Shown here one piece after another: positions 17,313 through 26,060 of a DNA stretch of 64,000 nt (its first letter is position 1; each line of letters starts with the position of its first letter). The notes under the pieces are model-generated. The model ran no database searches, was not told the DNA's origin, and saw only the letters and a list, made by a program, of their open reading frames with translations. Both the position numbers and the translations under genes were made by a program. This stretch comes from Methanoregula formicica SMSP (GTDB lineage Archaea; Halobacteriota; Methanomicrobia; Methanomicrobiales; Methanospirillaceae). Where the stretch lies: positions 186,001-250,000 of the forward strand of contig NC_019943.1 of the NCBI RefSeq assembly GCF_000327485.1, in the 5' to 3' direction.

Positions 17313-18838
17313 CGCTTCACCTCCCTGATATACACAGTCTCCCGCTCCTTGACTTTTTTCAGTTTCTCGGTATCGATCACGCGCCCGATGATGTTCGTCC
17401 CCTCGAAGGGTTCCGACGTTGGCCCAAACTCCCGGTTGGCTGACAGGCGGACGCCGACAAGCCCGGCACCCTTCCGGCCGTCGTTCGTTATCGCGAGCGC
17501 ATTGGCCGGCGACTCGTCCACCGGCTGGTTCTCCGGGTTGATCCTGATACCGGGAGCGATTGCCGGTTTGAAGAGGACCACGTCGTCGAACTTGAAGAAG
17601 ACTGGCATCATGCCGGCGTCGTGATCTTTGAGACCGGTGAATTTCCGGAAGACTTCGCAGCTCACCGGGGCTGCGGCATCATCGAGCTCGATATCGATGA
17701 CCTTGTCCACCGGCGCTGTTGTCACCGTGGCGAGTCTCTCGTTTAAGACATCGAGCGTTGTGCCGGGCTCCTGCGAGACGATGATCCGGTCGTCTCCCTC
17801 TTTGTCGGTTTTCAGCGTGAAACCGGCTGCTGCAGCGATCTCCTTTGCCTTTGCAAGCGGCCGCCCGAGAAGGCTGATCCGCTCCGGCCGGACCATGACC
17901 TGGAGCACATCGTGCTCTTTTGCCAGTTTTACCAGCTCGATGCCGGAGACTACCTGACCGGCCATATTGTGGGCCGGGCTTGTCGGGGAATCCATCCGGT
18001 AGATGAACATTCCTCCGGCTGATTTGCCGGCATTGCGAATTGTGACAGCTCCCTCTCTCCGCGGCCTCCGGTACTCCTTCTGAAGTTCGTCCGGCCCGGC
18101 AAGGTGCGGGTCGAGGATATGGGTCGAAGCAGCCCGGCCCACGAAGAACTTTCCGTGCTGGAGGGTGACGAGCATGTGCTCTACGCTGGCCGCAGCTTCC
18201 GTTGTGATCGTGTCGGGGGCGTACCCTTGGGCAACGATCCCGACCCTCGTTACTACTTGCATGCCGTCTTCGAGAACCAGTTTCGGGTCGGTCGTAGTGA
18301 AGGAACGGCTGGTGTCTGCCCAGCTGATGACCGGTTCGATCTTCATGATCCGGTCGCCCGTGGAAAACCGGTCGAGTACTCCGCGCCCGCTGACAACCTT
18401 GCCGAGCACACCACCTTCCTCGTCCGCCCCGTGGTCGGCCGAATGCCGGGTCTTCGCAAAGATCAGGTACGACCGTTCCGGTTCGTACCCTCCGCAACCG
18501 AGGATGACATCACCCCTCTCATAAACGCGGGGCTTGCGGAGCGGGCGGATGGAGGACGGGAACGGGCCGAATGCCGCAGCATACCGGTCGCTCCAGTGGA
18601 GTGAAAGTTTAGGGAGAATATCCGGGGATTCGAGGCCGATGCCACCGGTACCCCCGAGTTCAATGGTAATCTCACCTGCAGTAGTGGAAATGGCAAGGAT
18701 TGCAGTCTTCCTCTGCTCCTGCGTTGCCGGGCGGATGATACCCACTACGCAGTCCGGGGGGTGTTCGGAGAGGATGGCCTTCAGCGTGCTCCCTTTGGCC
18801 AGATCCATCTTCCTGCCATCAAGATGGATGGTGATCAT
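17309..18838 (-). CDS. mmp3: methanogenesis marker protein 3 (UPF0288)
   Basis: The 509-residue protein matches the UPF0288 / marker 3 family. The N-terminus (MITIHLDGRKMDLAKGSTLKAIL) looks like a small beta-grasp domain. The middle has a cyclophilin-like beta-barrel region with GCGGYEPERSYLIFAKTRHSAD and a VSGRGVLDRF stretch, and the end has NDGRKGAGLVGVRLSAN. Mmp3 has been found in the MCR activation fraction A3a. The ATG at 18838 is 8 nt after the component A2 gene. A peptidyl-prolyl isomerase-like scaffold role is often suggested; no catalytic proof can be read here. Confidence 0.92.
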   Translation of the reverse strand: MITIHLDGRKMDLAKGSTLKAILSEHPPDCVVGIIRPATQEQRKTAILAISTTAGEITIELGGTGGIGLESPDILPKLSLHWSDRYAAAFGPFPSSIRPLRKPRVYERGDVILGCGGYEPERSYLIFAKTRHSADHGADEEGGVLGKVVSGRGVLDRFSTGDRIMKIEPVISWADTSRSFTTTDPKLVLEDGMQVVTRVGIVAQGYAPDTITTEAAASVEHMLVTLQHGKFFVGRAASTHILDPHLAGPDELQKEYRRPRREGAVTIRNAGKSAGGMFIYRMDSPTSPAHNMAGQVVSGIELVKLAKEHDVLQVMVRPERISLLGRPLAKAKEIAAAAGFTLKTDKEGDDRIIVSQEPGTTLDVLNERLATVTTAPVDKVIDIELDDAAAPVSCEVFRKFTGLKDHDAGMMPVFFKFDDVVLFKPAIAPGIRINPENQPVDESPANALAITNDGRKGAGLVGVRLSANREFGPTSEPFEGTNIIGRVIDTEKLKKVKERETVYIREVKR

Positions 18839-18846
18839 GGGACACC

Positions 18847-20460
18847 TTATGCCTTGGGCTGGCCCATGACCTTCTTCTCTTCCTCAGTAAGGGCCGCAAG
18901 GACCTCGTTCGTCTTGCCGATCTGGACGATCTTGCCGCCCCGCATCAGGGCAAGCCGGTCGCAGATGTCCCGTACGAAGTCCATGTCGTGGGAGACCACG
19001 ATGAACGTCTCGTCCATCTCCTCGCGGGAGTGCATGATGGAGTGCTTGACATCGACCTTGGTGATCGGATCCATGGTGCCCGTGGGCTCATCGAGGATAA
19101 CGATCCGGGGCTCACGGATAAGTACCTGCGCCAGCGCCACCCGGTGCCGCTCTCCCTCGGAAAGCTGGCCGGGCATCCGGTCCAGGATCTCCTTGCTCTT
19201 ATCCTCGGTGAATCCGGCCATTTTCAAGGTAACGAGTGCCTTCCTCATTGCCAGCTCCTTGGGGAATTCAAGGCCGATCGCATCGGTGAGGTTGTCAAGC
19301 ACAGTCCGGTGGGGGAAGAGGTCGTACTCCTGGTGGAGGAGGCCGATGTAGCCGGTTGCCCTCCCGCGCTGGTCGATGCCGGGCTTGGTCATGTCGATCC
19401 ATTCGTCGCCGATACGGACATTGATCTCGCCGCTTGTCGGCTCGATTAAGCCCGCCATGATTCCCGAGAGTGTGGTCTTACCGGCCCCGCTCTTACCAAT
19501 GATGCCGAAGATCTCCTTCGCTGCCACCTCAAACGTGACGCCATTGACTGCTTTAACCACGCCCCGGTCCACTGAGATATACCGCTTCACGAGATCGCGA
19601 GCCACAACGATGTTGTCGCCGAGTTCCGTTTCATCGAACTTCTCGGTATCATCATAGCCTTTCATGAATTCGGTGATAACCTCTTTCGGAGCACCGATCT
19701 TAGCAATTTTCCCATCGACAAGAAGGATGGCACGGTCGGCAACATCCTCAATGACCTGGGAGAAGTGGGAGGTAACCACGATACCCATATTGTTGTTTTT
19801 CGCAGCATCATTGAGCATGGCGTGGACGATTTTCGCAGTACCCGGGTCAAGCGTACCGGTAGGCTCATCGGCAAAGAGCATGACCGGCTCCTTGGCCAGC
19901 TGCCGGGCGAGCACGACACGCTGCTTCTCCCCGCCCGAGAGATCACGGGCGATATGCATCATGCGGTGGGAGAGCTTTACCTGATCGATGAGGTCTGCCG
20001 CCCGGTTGATGGCTTTCTCGGGTGGGTAACCGATGTCATCAAGGGCGTGAAGGACGTTCTCGATGACACGGTCATCCCCGTACAGGGCAAAGGTACGCTG
20101 GAACATGATCGCGGTCCGCCGCATCACGCGCCGCTTGAGATTCTCGTTCCTCTCCTCCCAGAGATCAACATCCAGCGGCTCGAGTTTTCCCGCGCAATGG
20201 GGGCAGGCCTTCCCCGCAGAGCTGCCGACATCCATATGCTCGCATGATGGACAGGCCGCCATGTGATAAATGATCTTCCCGCTGGTCGGCGGCTGCTCGA
20301 CCCCGCGGATGAGGTGCATCAGGACCGTCTTACCGGCCCCGCTCCTGCCGATAATCCCGAGGATCTCTCCCTCGCCAATCTCAAAGGAGATATTCTTGAG
20401 AACCCTGTTACCATCAAAATCCATGCAGAGGTTCTCAACCGTGATCAATGGAGCCTTCAT
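18847..20460 (-). CDS. atwA: methyl-coenzyme M reductase activation ATPase, component A2
   Basis: The 537-residue protein has tandem ABC ATPase domains without membrane segments. Domain 1: Walker A GRSGAGKT (38-45), a zinc-ribbon insertion with Cys70, Cys73, Cys86 and Cys89, signature LSGGEKQRV, Walker B VMLFADEPTG. Domain 2: Walker A GKSGAGKT, signature LSEGERHRV (Ser-Glu in place of Ser-Gly), Walker B IVILDEPTG. This is component A2 (AtwA), the ATP-binding factor needed to bring MCR to its active Ni(I) state. The Cys insertion is typical of A2. It lies directly upstream of the marker genes. Confidence 0.96.
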   Translation of the reverse strand: MKAPLITVENLCMDFDGNRVLKNISFEIGEGEILGIIGRSGAGKTVLMHLIRGVEQPPTSGKIIYHMAACPSCEHMDVGSSAGKACPHCAGKLEPLDVDLWEERNENLKRRVMRRTAIMFQRTFALYGDDRVIENVLHALDDIGYPPEKAINRAADLIDQVKLSHRMMHIARDLSGGEKQRVVLARQLAKEPVMLFADEPTGTLDPGTAKIVHAMLNDAAKNNNMGIVVTSHFSQVIEDVADRAILLVDGKIAKIGAPKEVITEFMKGYDDTEKFDETELGDNIVVARDLVKRYISVDRGVVKAVNGVTFEVAAKEIFGIIGKSGAGKTTLSGIMAGLIEPTSGEINVRIGDEWIDMTKPGIDQRGRATGYIGLLHQEYDLFPHRTVLDNLTDAIGLEFPKELAMRKALVTLKMAGFTEDKSKEILDRMPGQLSEGERHRVALAQVLIREPRIVILDEPTGTMDPITKVDVKHSIMHSREEMDETFIVVSHDMDFVRDICDRLALMRGGKIVQIGKTNEVLAALTEEEKKVMGQPKA

Positions 20461-20495
20461 AGTACCCTTGTATCTAATGTAGCACAGGTCGCATA

Positions 20496-21353
20496 TTACC
20501 TTTTATATGATACACCGCTGCCGTCACGATCGCAAATTTTCCCCCCGGCAAGGAGATTCTCCACGATCTTCCTGACTTCGCTGACATTTTTCACCACGTA
20601 ATCCGCTTCCTTGAACAGCTCCTCGGGGCGATCGCCCGGCTGTTCAATGGTCAGGATGGCGATATCGGCATTCCGCAGGGCAAAGAGGTCATTGATCCCA
20701 TCACCCACCATGAGGACCTTGTCGTACTCCTGGCGGAGATCATGGACGATCTGTGCCTTGATCGAGGGTGTGGCAACCCCGTACACCCGGTCACGGGGGA
20801 TGCCGAAATGGTCGGCCATCCTCTCAAGCTTGGTTACCCGGTCCCCGGACGCAATGAACGTGGGAATGCCCATGCGGTGAAGGGCTGTGATGGTCTCCTT
20901 TGCGCCGGGGAACGGCCAGCCTCCGGCAGTAATGGCGAACTCGACTGCCCGGTGCGCCATGTTGATGATCGCCCCGCTGTTGAGGGTGACCATCTCCTCC
21001 GCTTTGCATACGGACCAGACGTTCCGGATGCACTCCTGGAGGTCGCCTGCAAGAGCCCGGTGATCGGTATACAGTACGTCACCGATGTCCTCGGCAGTCA
21101 GGATCTTCCGGGTGCAGCTGACCCCAAAGCCGATATGCCGGTCGATCAGGTACTCGGACAGGAGCGTATCCGGAGGAACGGTCATCAGATCCTTGGAATG
21201 GACGGGGAGGACGATGAGCACACGGTCAGGAGAACTGAACGTCAGGGTGGTGGTCTCGATCCCCGGGAGCAGTTTCCTGTTGCAGATGTCCTTTGCAACG
21301 CGATAGGTAGAGAGGAGTGTTCCGGCACTGTCAAAGACAACGGCGACAGACAT
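20496..21353 (-). CDS. HAD superfamily hydrolase, soluble P-type-ATPase-like
   Basis: The 285-residue protein begins MSVAVVFDSAGT: Asp8 is the expected nucleophile, but the second acidic position of DxDxT is Ala, as in P-type ATPases (DKTGT) rather than typical phosphatases. Later motifs are FIASGD (motif II), a Lys in the middle, and VMVGDGINDLFALRNADIAI (motif III/IV). It resembles the soluble P-type-like HAD proteins of archaea. I chose the ATG at 21353 rather than 21368 because it starts at the Rossmann strand. It is the first gene of the run leading into component A2 (35-nt gap), so it may be part of the MCR-maturation operon; its substrate is unknown. Confidence 0.85.
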   Translation of the reverse strand: MSVAVVFDSAGTLLSTYRVAKDICNRKLLPGIETTTLTFSSPDRVLIVLPVHSKDLMTVPPDTLLSEYLIDRHIGFGVSCTRKILTAEDIGDVLYTDHRALAGDLQECIRNVWSVCKAEEMVTLNSGAIINMAHRAVEFAITAGGWPFPGAKETITALHRMGIPTFIASGDRVTKLERMADHFGIPRDRVYGVATPSIKAQIVHDLRQEYDKVLMVGDGINDLFALRNADIAILTIEQPGDRPEELFKEADYVVKNVSEVRKIVENLLAGGKICDRDGSGVSYKR

Positions 21354-21410
21354 GGTGGCACCCGGCAATAACTCTTTGTAGTTCCCTGATAGATCGGATC
21401 AGTGAAGCTG

Positions 21411-22376
21411 ATGACCGTACCTGAAACCGCTGAGAAGATAAAGAGCATGGAGATCCGGGGTGCCGGCAGGATCGCCCGGACGGCAGCCGAAGCCTTAAGG
21501 GATCATGCTCTCTCCCTGGCTGCCCCGGACACTGCAGCGTTCAAAAAGGAGATGGAACAAGCCGCAGCGCTGCTCGTCTCGACGCGGCCCACTGCCGTAT
21601 CGCTCCCGAATGCCGTCCATTATGTCATGGCCGGCCTTGACCCGTCCGTGAACGTGGACGAGGCAAGGAACGGGGTTATCCACCGCGCCGAACAGTTCAT
21701 CCAGTCCTCGCAGCATGCGGTGGAACGGATCGCCGGGTTCGGTGCCCGTCATATCCGGGATGGCGACGTGATCCTCACGCACTGCAACTCGGAGGTCGCC
21801 CTCGGCTGCATGATCGAGGCCCGCCGGCAGGGCAAGGAGATCGAGGTCTTTGCAACGGAAGTCCGGCCCCGGAACCAGGGGCACATCACGATCCGAACCC
21901 TGAACGATGCAGGGATCAAAACAAACTTCATCGTCGATTCGGCGGTACGGTCATTTATCAACAATGTCAATCTCGTCATTGTCGGGGCGGACGCAGTGAC
22001 GGTGAATGGGGCAGTGGTCAACAAGATCGGGACCTCTCAGGTGGCCCATACCGCTGCCGAGGCGAGGGTGAACGTGATCGTTGCCGCTGAGACCTACAAG
22101 TTCGCACCCCGGACCGTTGTCGGGGAACTGATTGAGATCGAGGAACGACCCCCCAACGAAGTCCTGCCTGACGAGATCGCACGGACGCTGCCGAACGTGA
22201 CGGTCCGCAACCCGGCATTCGATGTCACCCCGCCGGAATATATCGACCTCATCGTCACCGAACAGGGGGCCATCCCGCCGCAGATGGCCTACGTGATTAT
22301 CCGCGAGTATCTCGGGTGGGAGATCGGGGAATTTAACCCGGGCGGTGGTTCCCCAGCGGGTTTCAACGGGGAATAA
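21411..22376 (+). CDS. e2b2: ribose-1,5-bisphosphate isomerase
   Basis: The 321-residue protein belongs to the eIF2B-alpha/MtnA-related isomerases and matches archaeal ribose-1,5-bisphosphate isomerase: an N-terminal helical domain, GDVILTHCNSEVAL with the catalytic Cys, FATEVRPRNQGH, VIVGADAVTVNGAVVNKIGT with the catalytic Asp, and a C-terminal VRNPAFDVTPPEYID. It converts ribose-1,5-bisphosphate to ribulose-1,5-bisphosphate in the archaeal AMP-salvage route feeding form III Rubisco; neither Rubisco nor AMP phosphorylase is in this window. Start choice is between GTG 21402 and ATG 21411; I took the ATG. It diverges from the HAD gene. Confidence 0.9.
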   Translation: MTVPETAEKIKSMEIRGAGRIARTAAEALRDHALSLAAPDTAAFKKEMEQAAALLVSTRPTAVSLPNAVHYVMAGLDPSVNVDEARNGVIHRAEQFIQSSQHAVERIAGFGARHIRDGDVILTHCNSEVALGCMIEARRQGKEIEVFATEVRPRNQGHITIRTLNDAGIKTNFIVDSAVRSFINNVNLVIVGADAVTVNGAVVNKIGTSQVAHTAAEARVNVIVAAETYKFAPRTVVGELIEIEERPPNEVLPDEIARTLPNVTVRNPAFDVTPPEYIDLIVTEQGAIPPQMAYVIIREYLGWEIGEFNPGGGSPAGFNGE

Positions 22377-22537
22377 TTGCTATCGGCAGGGAAGAGGAAA
22401 ACCGTATATGGCTACCGGTCACCGGACCGTCAGTTTCATATAATTCTCCGGCAGGGTATTCCACTCATCACTGTTTTTCTCTCATCTCTCCCCCGACCAT
22501 CTCAAAGGATAAGTTTCTGGAAAGATTATCTATACGC

Positions 22538-23887
22538 ATGCAGGGATCAAAACCCATACAAAAGACAGTTCCTTTTTCCAAGCTCCAGATTGAGAAGCTG
22601 GAGAAGGAATACCCCACGCCGTTCCATATCTACGATGAAGAGGCGATCCGTGCCGGATCGCGACGGTTATACAAGGCATTCTCGTGGGTAACAACGACAG
22701 ACGGGAAAGCGGGCGGATTCAAGAACTACTTCGCGGTCAAGGCCCTCCCCAACCCGTACATCCTTCGTCTCCTGTACGAGGAGGGTATGGGAGCAGACTG
22801 CAGCTCGCTCCCCGAGCTCCTGCTGGCCGATGCTGTCGGGATCAAAGGAGAGGAGATTATGTTCACCTCCAATGATACGCCGGCAGAAGAGTTCATCCAG
22901 GCAAAAAAACTGGGGGCAATCATCAACATCGACGATATTACCCACCTTGACTTCCTGGAGAAGACCGCGGGGATCCCCAAGCTTCTCTGTTTCCGCTACA
23001 ACCCCGGGGACGACTACAGCCACGGCAACCCGATCATCGGCAATCCGAGTGAAGCGAAATACGGGCTCACGCACGATCAGATCCTCAGGGCATACACAAC
23101 CGCACAGCAGAAAGGTGCAACCCGTTTCGGCCTGCACGCTATGATCGTTTCCAACCAGCGCGATGAGGAGATTCTTGCCGATGCAGCCCGGCTGCTCTTC
23201 AGCCTCGCCGTCGAGATCCATGAGAAAACCGGCATCCGGGTGGAGTTCATCAACCTTGGCGGGGGTATCGGCATCCCCTATTCTCCTGTCGATCACCAGG
23301 TGGACATTGAGGACTATGCACGCAGGGTGCACGGGCACTATAAGGAGATCATTGTCAAGAACGGTCTTGCGCCAATACGCATCGTCATGGAAAGCGGAAG
23401 GGCGGTGACCGGACCGTACGGCTACCTGGTCTCCCGTGTACGCCACGTTGCGAAGAAGCATCGCGATTATGTCGGGCTGGACGCGTGCATGGCAAACCTG
23501 ATGCGTCCCGCCCTCTATGGCGCTTATCACCATATTACGGTGCTGGGAAAAGAGGACCGTCCCCTGGACCACGTGTACGATGTGACCGGCAGCCTCTGCG
23601 AAAACAACGACAAGTTCGCAGTCCAGAGGATCCTTCCCGAGATCAGCTCAGGGGACCTCATGGTTATCCACGACACGGGAGCGCATGGCTACGCGATGGG
23701 GTTCAACTACAACGGCAAGCTCCGGTCTGCCGAGTTCCTGATGCAGAACGGTGGTACATTCAAACTGATCCGGAGAGCAGAGACCGCAAACGATTATTTT
23801 GCCACCCTGGACTTTGAAGGATCGGACTTCTCCGGCCTTGCACGGAACAAGGCAACCTCCCCTCCCCAGGTAGGGAACAAAAAATAA
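22538..23887 (+). CDS. lysA: diaminopimelate decarboxylase
   Basis: The 449-residue fold-type III PLP enzyme has the Schiff-base Lys68 in NYFAVKALPNP, the phosphate-binding FINLGGGIGIPY, MESGRAVTGPYG, and a C-terminal VTGSLCENNDKFAV with the catalytic Cys plus DTGAHGYAMGFNYNG. It decarboxylates meso-diaminopimelate to lysine, the last lysine-synthesis step. The neighbouring dapF (131 nt downstream, same strand) would supply meso-DAP. About 160 nt upstream are non-coding, with no clear regulatory structure. Confidence 0.94.
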   Translation: MQGSKPIQKTVPFSKLQIEKLEKEYPTPFHIYDEEAIRAGSRRLYKAFSWVTTTDGKAGGFKNYFAVKALPNPYILRLLYEEGMGADCSSLPELLLADAVGIKGEEIMFTSNDTPAEEFIQAKKLGAIINIDDITHLDFLEKTAGIPKLLCFRYNPGDDYSHGNPIIGNPSEAKYGLTHDQILRAYTTAQQKGATRFGLHAMIVSNQRDEEILADAARLLFSLAVEIHEKTGIRVEFINLGGGIGIPYSPVDHQVDIEDYARRVHGHYKEIIVKNGLAPIRIVMESGRAVTGPYGYLVSRVRHVAKKHRDYVGLDACMANLMRPALYGAYHHITVLGKEDRPLDHVYDVTGSLCENNDKFAVQRILPEISSGDLMVIHDTGAHGYAMGFNYNGKLRSAEFLMQNGGTFKLIRRAETANDYFATLDFEGSDFSGLARNKATSPPQVGNKK

Positions 23888-24018
23888 TATGATACGGTGC
23901 AGGAATATCCCTGCGATACCGTTTTTTACTATTCCGCAATAGTGCCAACCGATGCCTTTATGGAATGGCACAACTCTCCAGAACAGTACGCAACAGCCGG
24001 GTATGGCAGGGGTTCCGC

Positions 24019-24840
24019 ATGGAAATTCATTTCAGCAAACTGTACGAGAACGGCAATGATTTCATCGTTATCGATGAGCGGGAGCATACCGTTATTCCCG
24101 ATGACATGAAAGGGCAGTTCGCAGCAATTTACTGCGACCGGCGCTTCGGTATCGGGGCTGACGGGGTGATCTTTCTCTCAAAATCGGAGAAAAACGATCT
24201 CCGGATGCGTCTTCTCCAGCCCAACGAGAGCGAGGCTGAAATATACGGAAATGGTATCCGCTGCCTTGCCAAGTACGCGTTCGATGCCGGGTACGTGAAG
24301 GAGACCTGTACCGTGGAGACTCTCGCCGGCGAAATAGCAATTTCAATGGGGTACAAAGAGGACACATTTGCTGCAACCATCACTATGACACCGCCAAAAT
24401 TCGACAGGAACGATATTCCTGCCACCGGTTCGGGAGAGTACAATGAGACCATCGAAGGCTACGAAGTCCATGCCGTGAACACGGGTGTCCCGCATGCTGT
24501 CATCATCGTTGACGCCGTTGATGCTGTTGATCTCGGGTCGATAGCCCCGAAGATCTGCCACCACGCCAGTTTCCCGAAAGGTGCGAATGTAAACTTTGTC
24601 GAGCGGACCGGCCCAGACAGCATCCGGATCCGGACATTCGAGCGGGGCGTGGAAGATGAGACCCTGTCATGCGGGACTGGCGCAACGGCTTCAGCAGCCG
24701 TAGTCCACAAACTGGGACTTGCCGGTGATGTCGTGGATGTCGAGACAAAGGGAGGGCCGCTGACGATCTCCCTGAACGATGGCGGGGCGAAGATGGAAGG
24801 CCCGGCTACAACGGTCTTTGCCGGCAGGATTATCTTCTGA
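24019..24840 (+). CDS. dapF: diaminopimelate epimerase-like protein; first catalytic Cys apparently Tyr
   Basis: The 273-residue protein is clearly DapF-like: KLYENGNDFIVID at the N-terminus, NESEAEIYGNGIRC, and FERGVEDETLSCGTGA near the end. DapF uses two cysteines as acid/base pair. The second is present (Cys218 in SCGTGA), but the first, normally in the CGNG motif, reads Tyr76 (codon 24244-24246) in IYGNG. A cysteine six residues later (Cys82) is the usual second cysteine of that segment, not the catalytic one. Normal racemisation chemistry would need both. The ATG at 24019 matches the family start; the upstream Met at 23965 adds unrelated residues. It lies downstream of lysA, consistent with lysine synthesis. 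Confidence 0.88.
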   Translation: MEIHFSKLYENGNDFIVIDEREHTVIPDDMKGQFAAIYCDRRFGIGADGVIFLSKSEKNDLRMRLLQPNESEAEIYGNGIRCLAKYAFDAGYVKETCTVETLAGEIAISMGYKEDTFAATITMTPPKFDRNDIPATGSGEYNETIEGYEVHAVNTGVPHAVIIVDAVDAVDLGSIAPKICHHASFPKGANVNFVERTGPDSIRIRTFERGVEDETLSCGTGATASAAVVHKLGLAGDVVDVETKGGPLTISLNDGGAKMEGPATTVFAGRIIF

Positions 24841-24864
24841 TCCCGTTCTATCGTTAATCGTACT

Positions 24865-25953
24865 TCAACCGAACAGGGCAAGGGTTGCCTGGCGCGGGGT
24901 TCCTTCAAAGGCCAGGTACGGCATAGCCCGCTTCAGGCAGGCCGCGTCCATATCCAGATCATCAGGACCACGGATCCATCGATCCTCCCGTGATGCAATG
25001 ATGGTGCGTGCGGTGGTTGGACCGATACCCGGGACCCGGATCAGATCAGCGAAAGAGGCTGAGTTCAGGTCAACCGGATCGCTGCCGCGGGCAAGGAGTG
25101 CTTTCGGGTCGTCATTGGGGAGAATCCCGTTGTCGTCCAGGAGAGGGAGAAGTTCCTTTCGTGAAAAGCCGTATTCCCGTATGAGGCTGTCGACCTGGTA
25201 CCAGCGTCGCGGTCGCCACGCAGGTGTGCTTTCATGGGAGGAAAGCCGGGTCTTTGGCAGGGAATGGAAACCGGAATAATAGATCCGCGACGGGTGCATC
25301 TGCCCGTAGAGCGAGGAAATGCAATCGAAGATCTCCCTGTCGGTTTCCCCCGCGGCCCCAATAACGAGCTGTGTCATGAAACGTCCCGGAGCAGCATCGG
25401 CGATCCAGCCGATCCGCTTGATGATATCGTTCGCATAGTCCTTGATCCCCGACAGGAACCGGAGCCGGCTCTCCCCGGTTGTCTCGACATTGAGGCTGAT
25501 GCAGTCCGCAAGCCGTGCAGCCTCACGGATGTCATCACGGCTCGCCCCGGGAAGGACCTTCAGGTGCAGGTACCCCGGGTAACCCCGGCCTCTGAGGATC
25601 CTGGCCGTCTCGATGAGCCCGTCCATCACGTCATCGGTGTCGTGTGGCACTCCGGAACTCAGAAAGAGCCCTCCGGTAAGGTTGTTCCGGTACTGTTCGT
25701 GGACGATCTCTGCCAGCTCATGGGGCGCAAACGAGTGGTGCGAACGGTCGAGACGGACCGAACAGTAGGCGCAGTCATACGAACAGCTGCCATGGAGGAG
25801 CACCTTGAGCAGCCGGTTGCACCCGGCTGCGTGCGGGTTGCGGGTGATGCAGATCTCTGTCGAGAGCTGCTGCATACACTCCCCGGGAACACAGATGTCA
25901 TACTGGCTTTGTGATGTCAGCCGGGCCAGCTTTCCTCCGCATCCGGTCATCAC
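24865..25953 (-). CDS. radical SAM protein with helix-hairpin-helix domain
   Basis: The 362-residue protein has a radical SAM cluster motif CSYDCAYC (residues about 57-64), a TIM-barrel middle with LNVETTGESRL and FMTQLVIGAAGET, and a C-terminal HhH DNA-binding motif (ADLIRVPGIGPTTARTI). This is the family called putative DNA modification/repair radical SAM protein, usually paired with a uracil-DNA-glycosylase-like (DUF4130-type) partner gene. I see no such partner next to it here. The biochemical activity is unknown. A second ATG directly after the first (25950) is an equally good start. Confidence 0.88.
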   Translation of the reverse strand: MMTGCGGKLARLTSQSQYDICVPGECMQQLSTEICITRNPHAAGCNRLLKVLLHGSCSYDCAYCSVRLDRSHHSFAPHELAEIVHEQYRNNLTGGLFLSSGVPHDTDDVMDGLIETARILRGRGYPGYLHLKVLPGASRDDIREAARLADCISLNVETTGESRLRFLSGIKDYANDIIKRIGWIADAAPGRFMTQLVIGAAGETDREIFDCISSLYGQMHPSRIYYSGFHSLPKTRLSSHESTPAWRPRRWYQVDSLIREYGFSRKELLPLLDDNGILPNDDPKALLARGSDPVDLNSASFADLIRVPGIGPTTARTIIASREDRWIRGPDDLDMDAACLKRAMPYLAFEGTPRQATLALFG

Positions 25954-26060
25954 TCCAGCTCTGATGGGGACTGGTTAATAAGTACAGGGTTCGGGGGGCG
26001 AAAGTGGGACGACGGTATCGTCCCCTTGCCGTAAAAGAGGTTCCTGTCTGCTCAGGGGTC

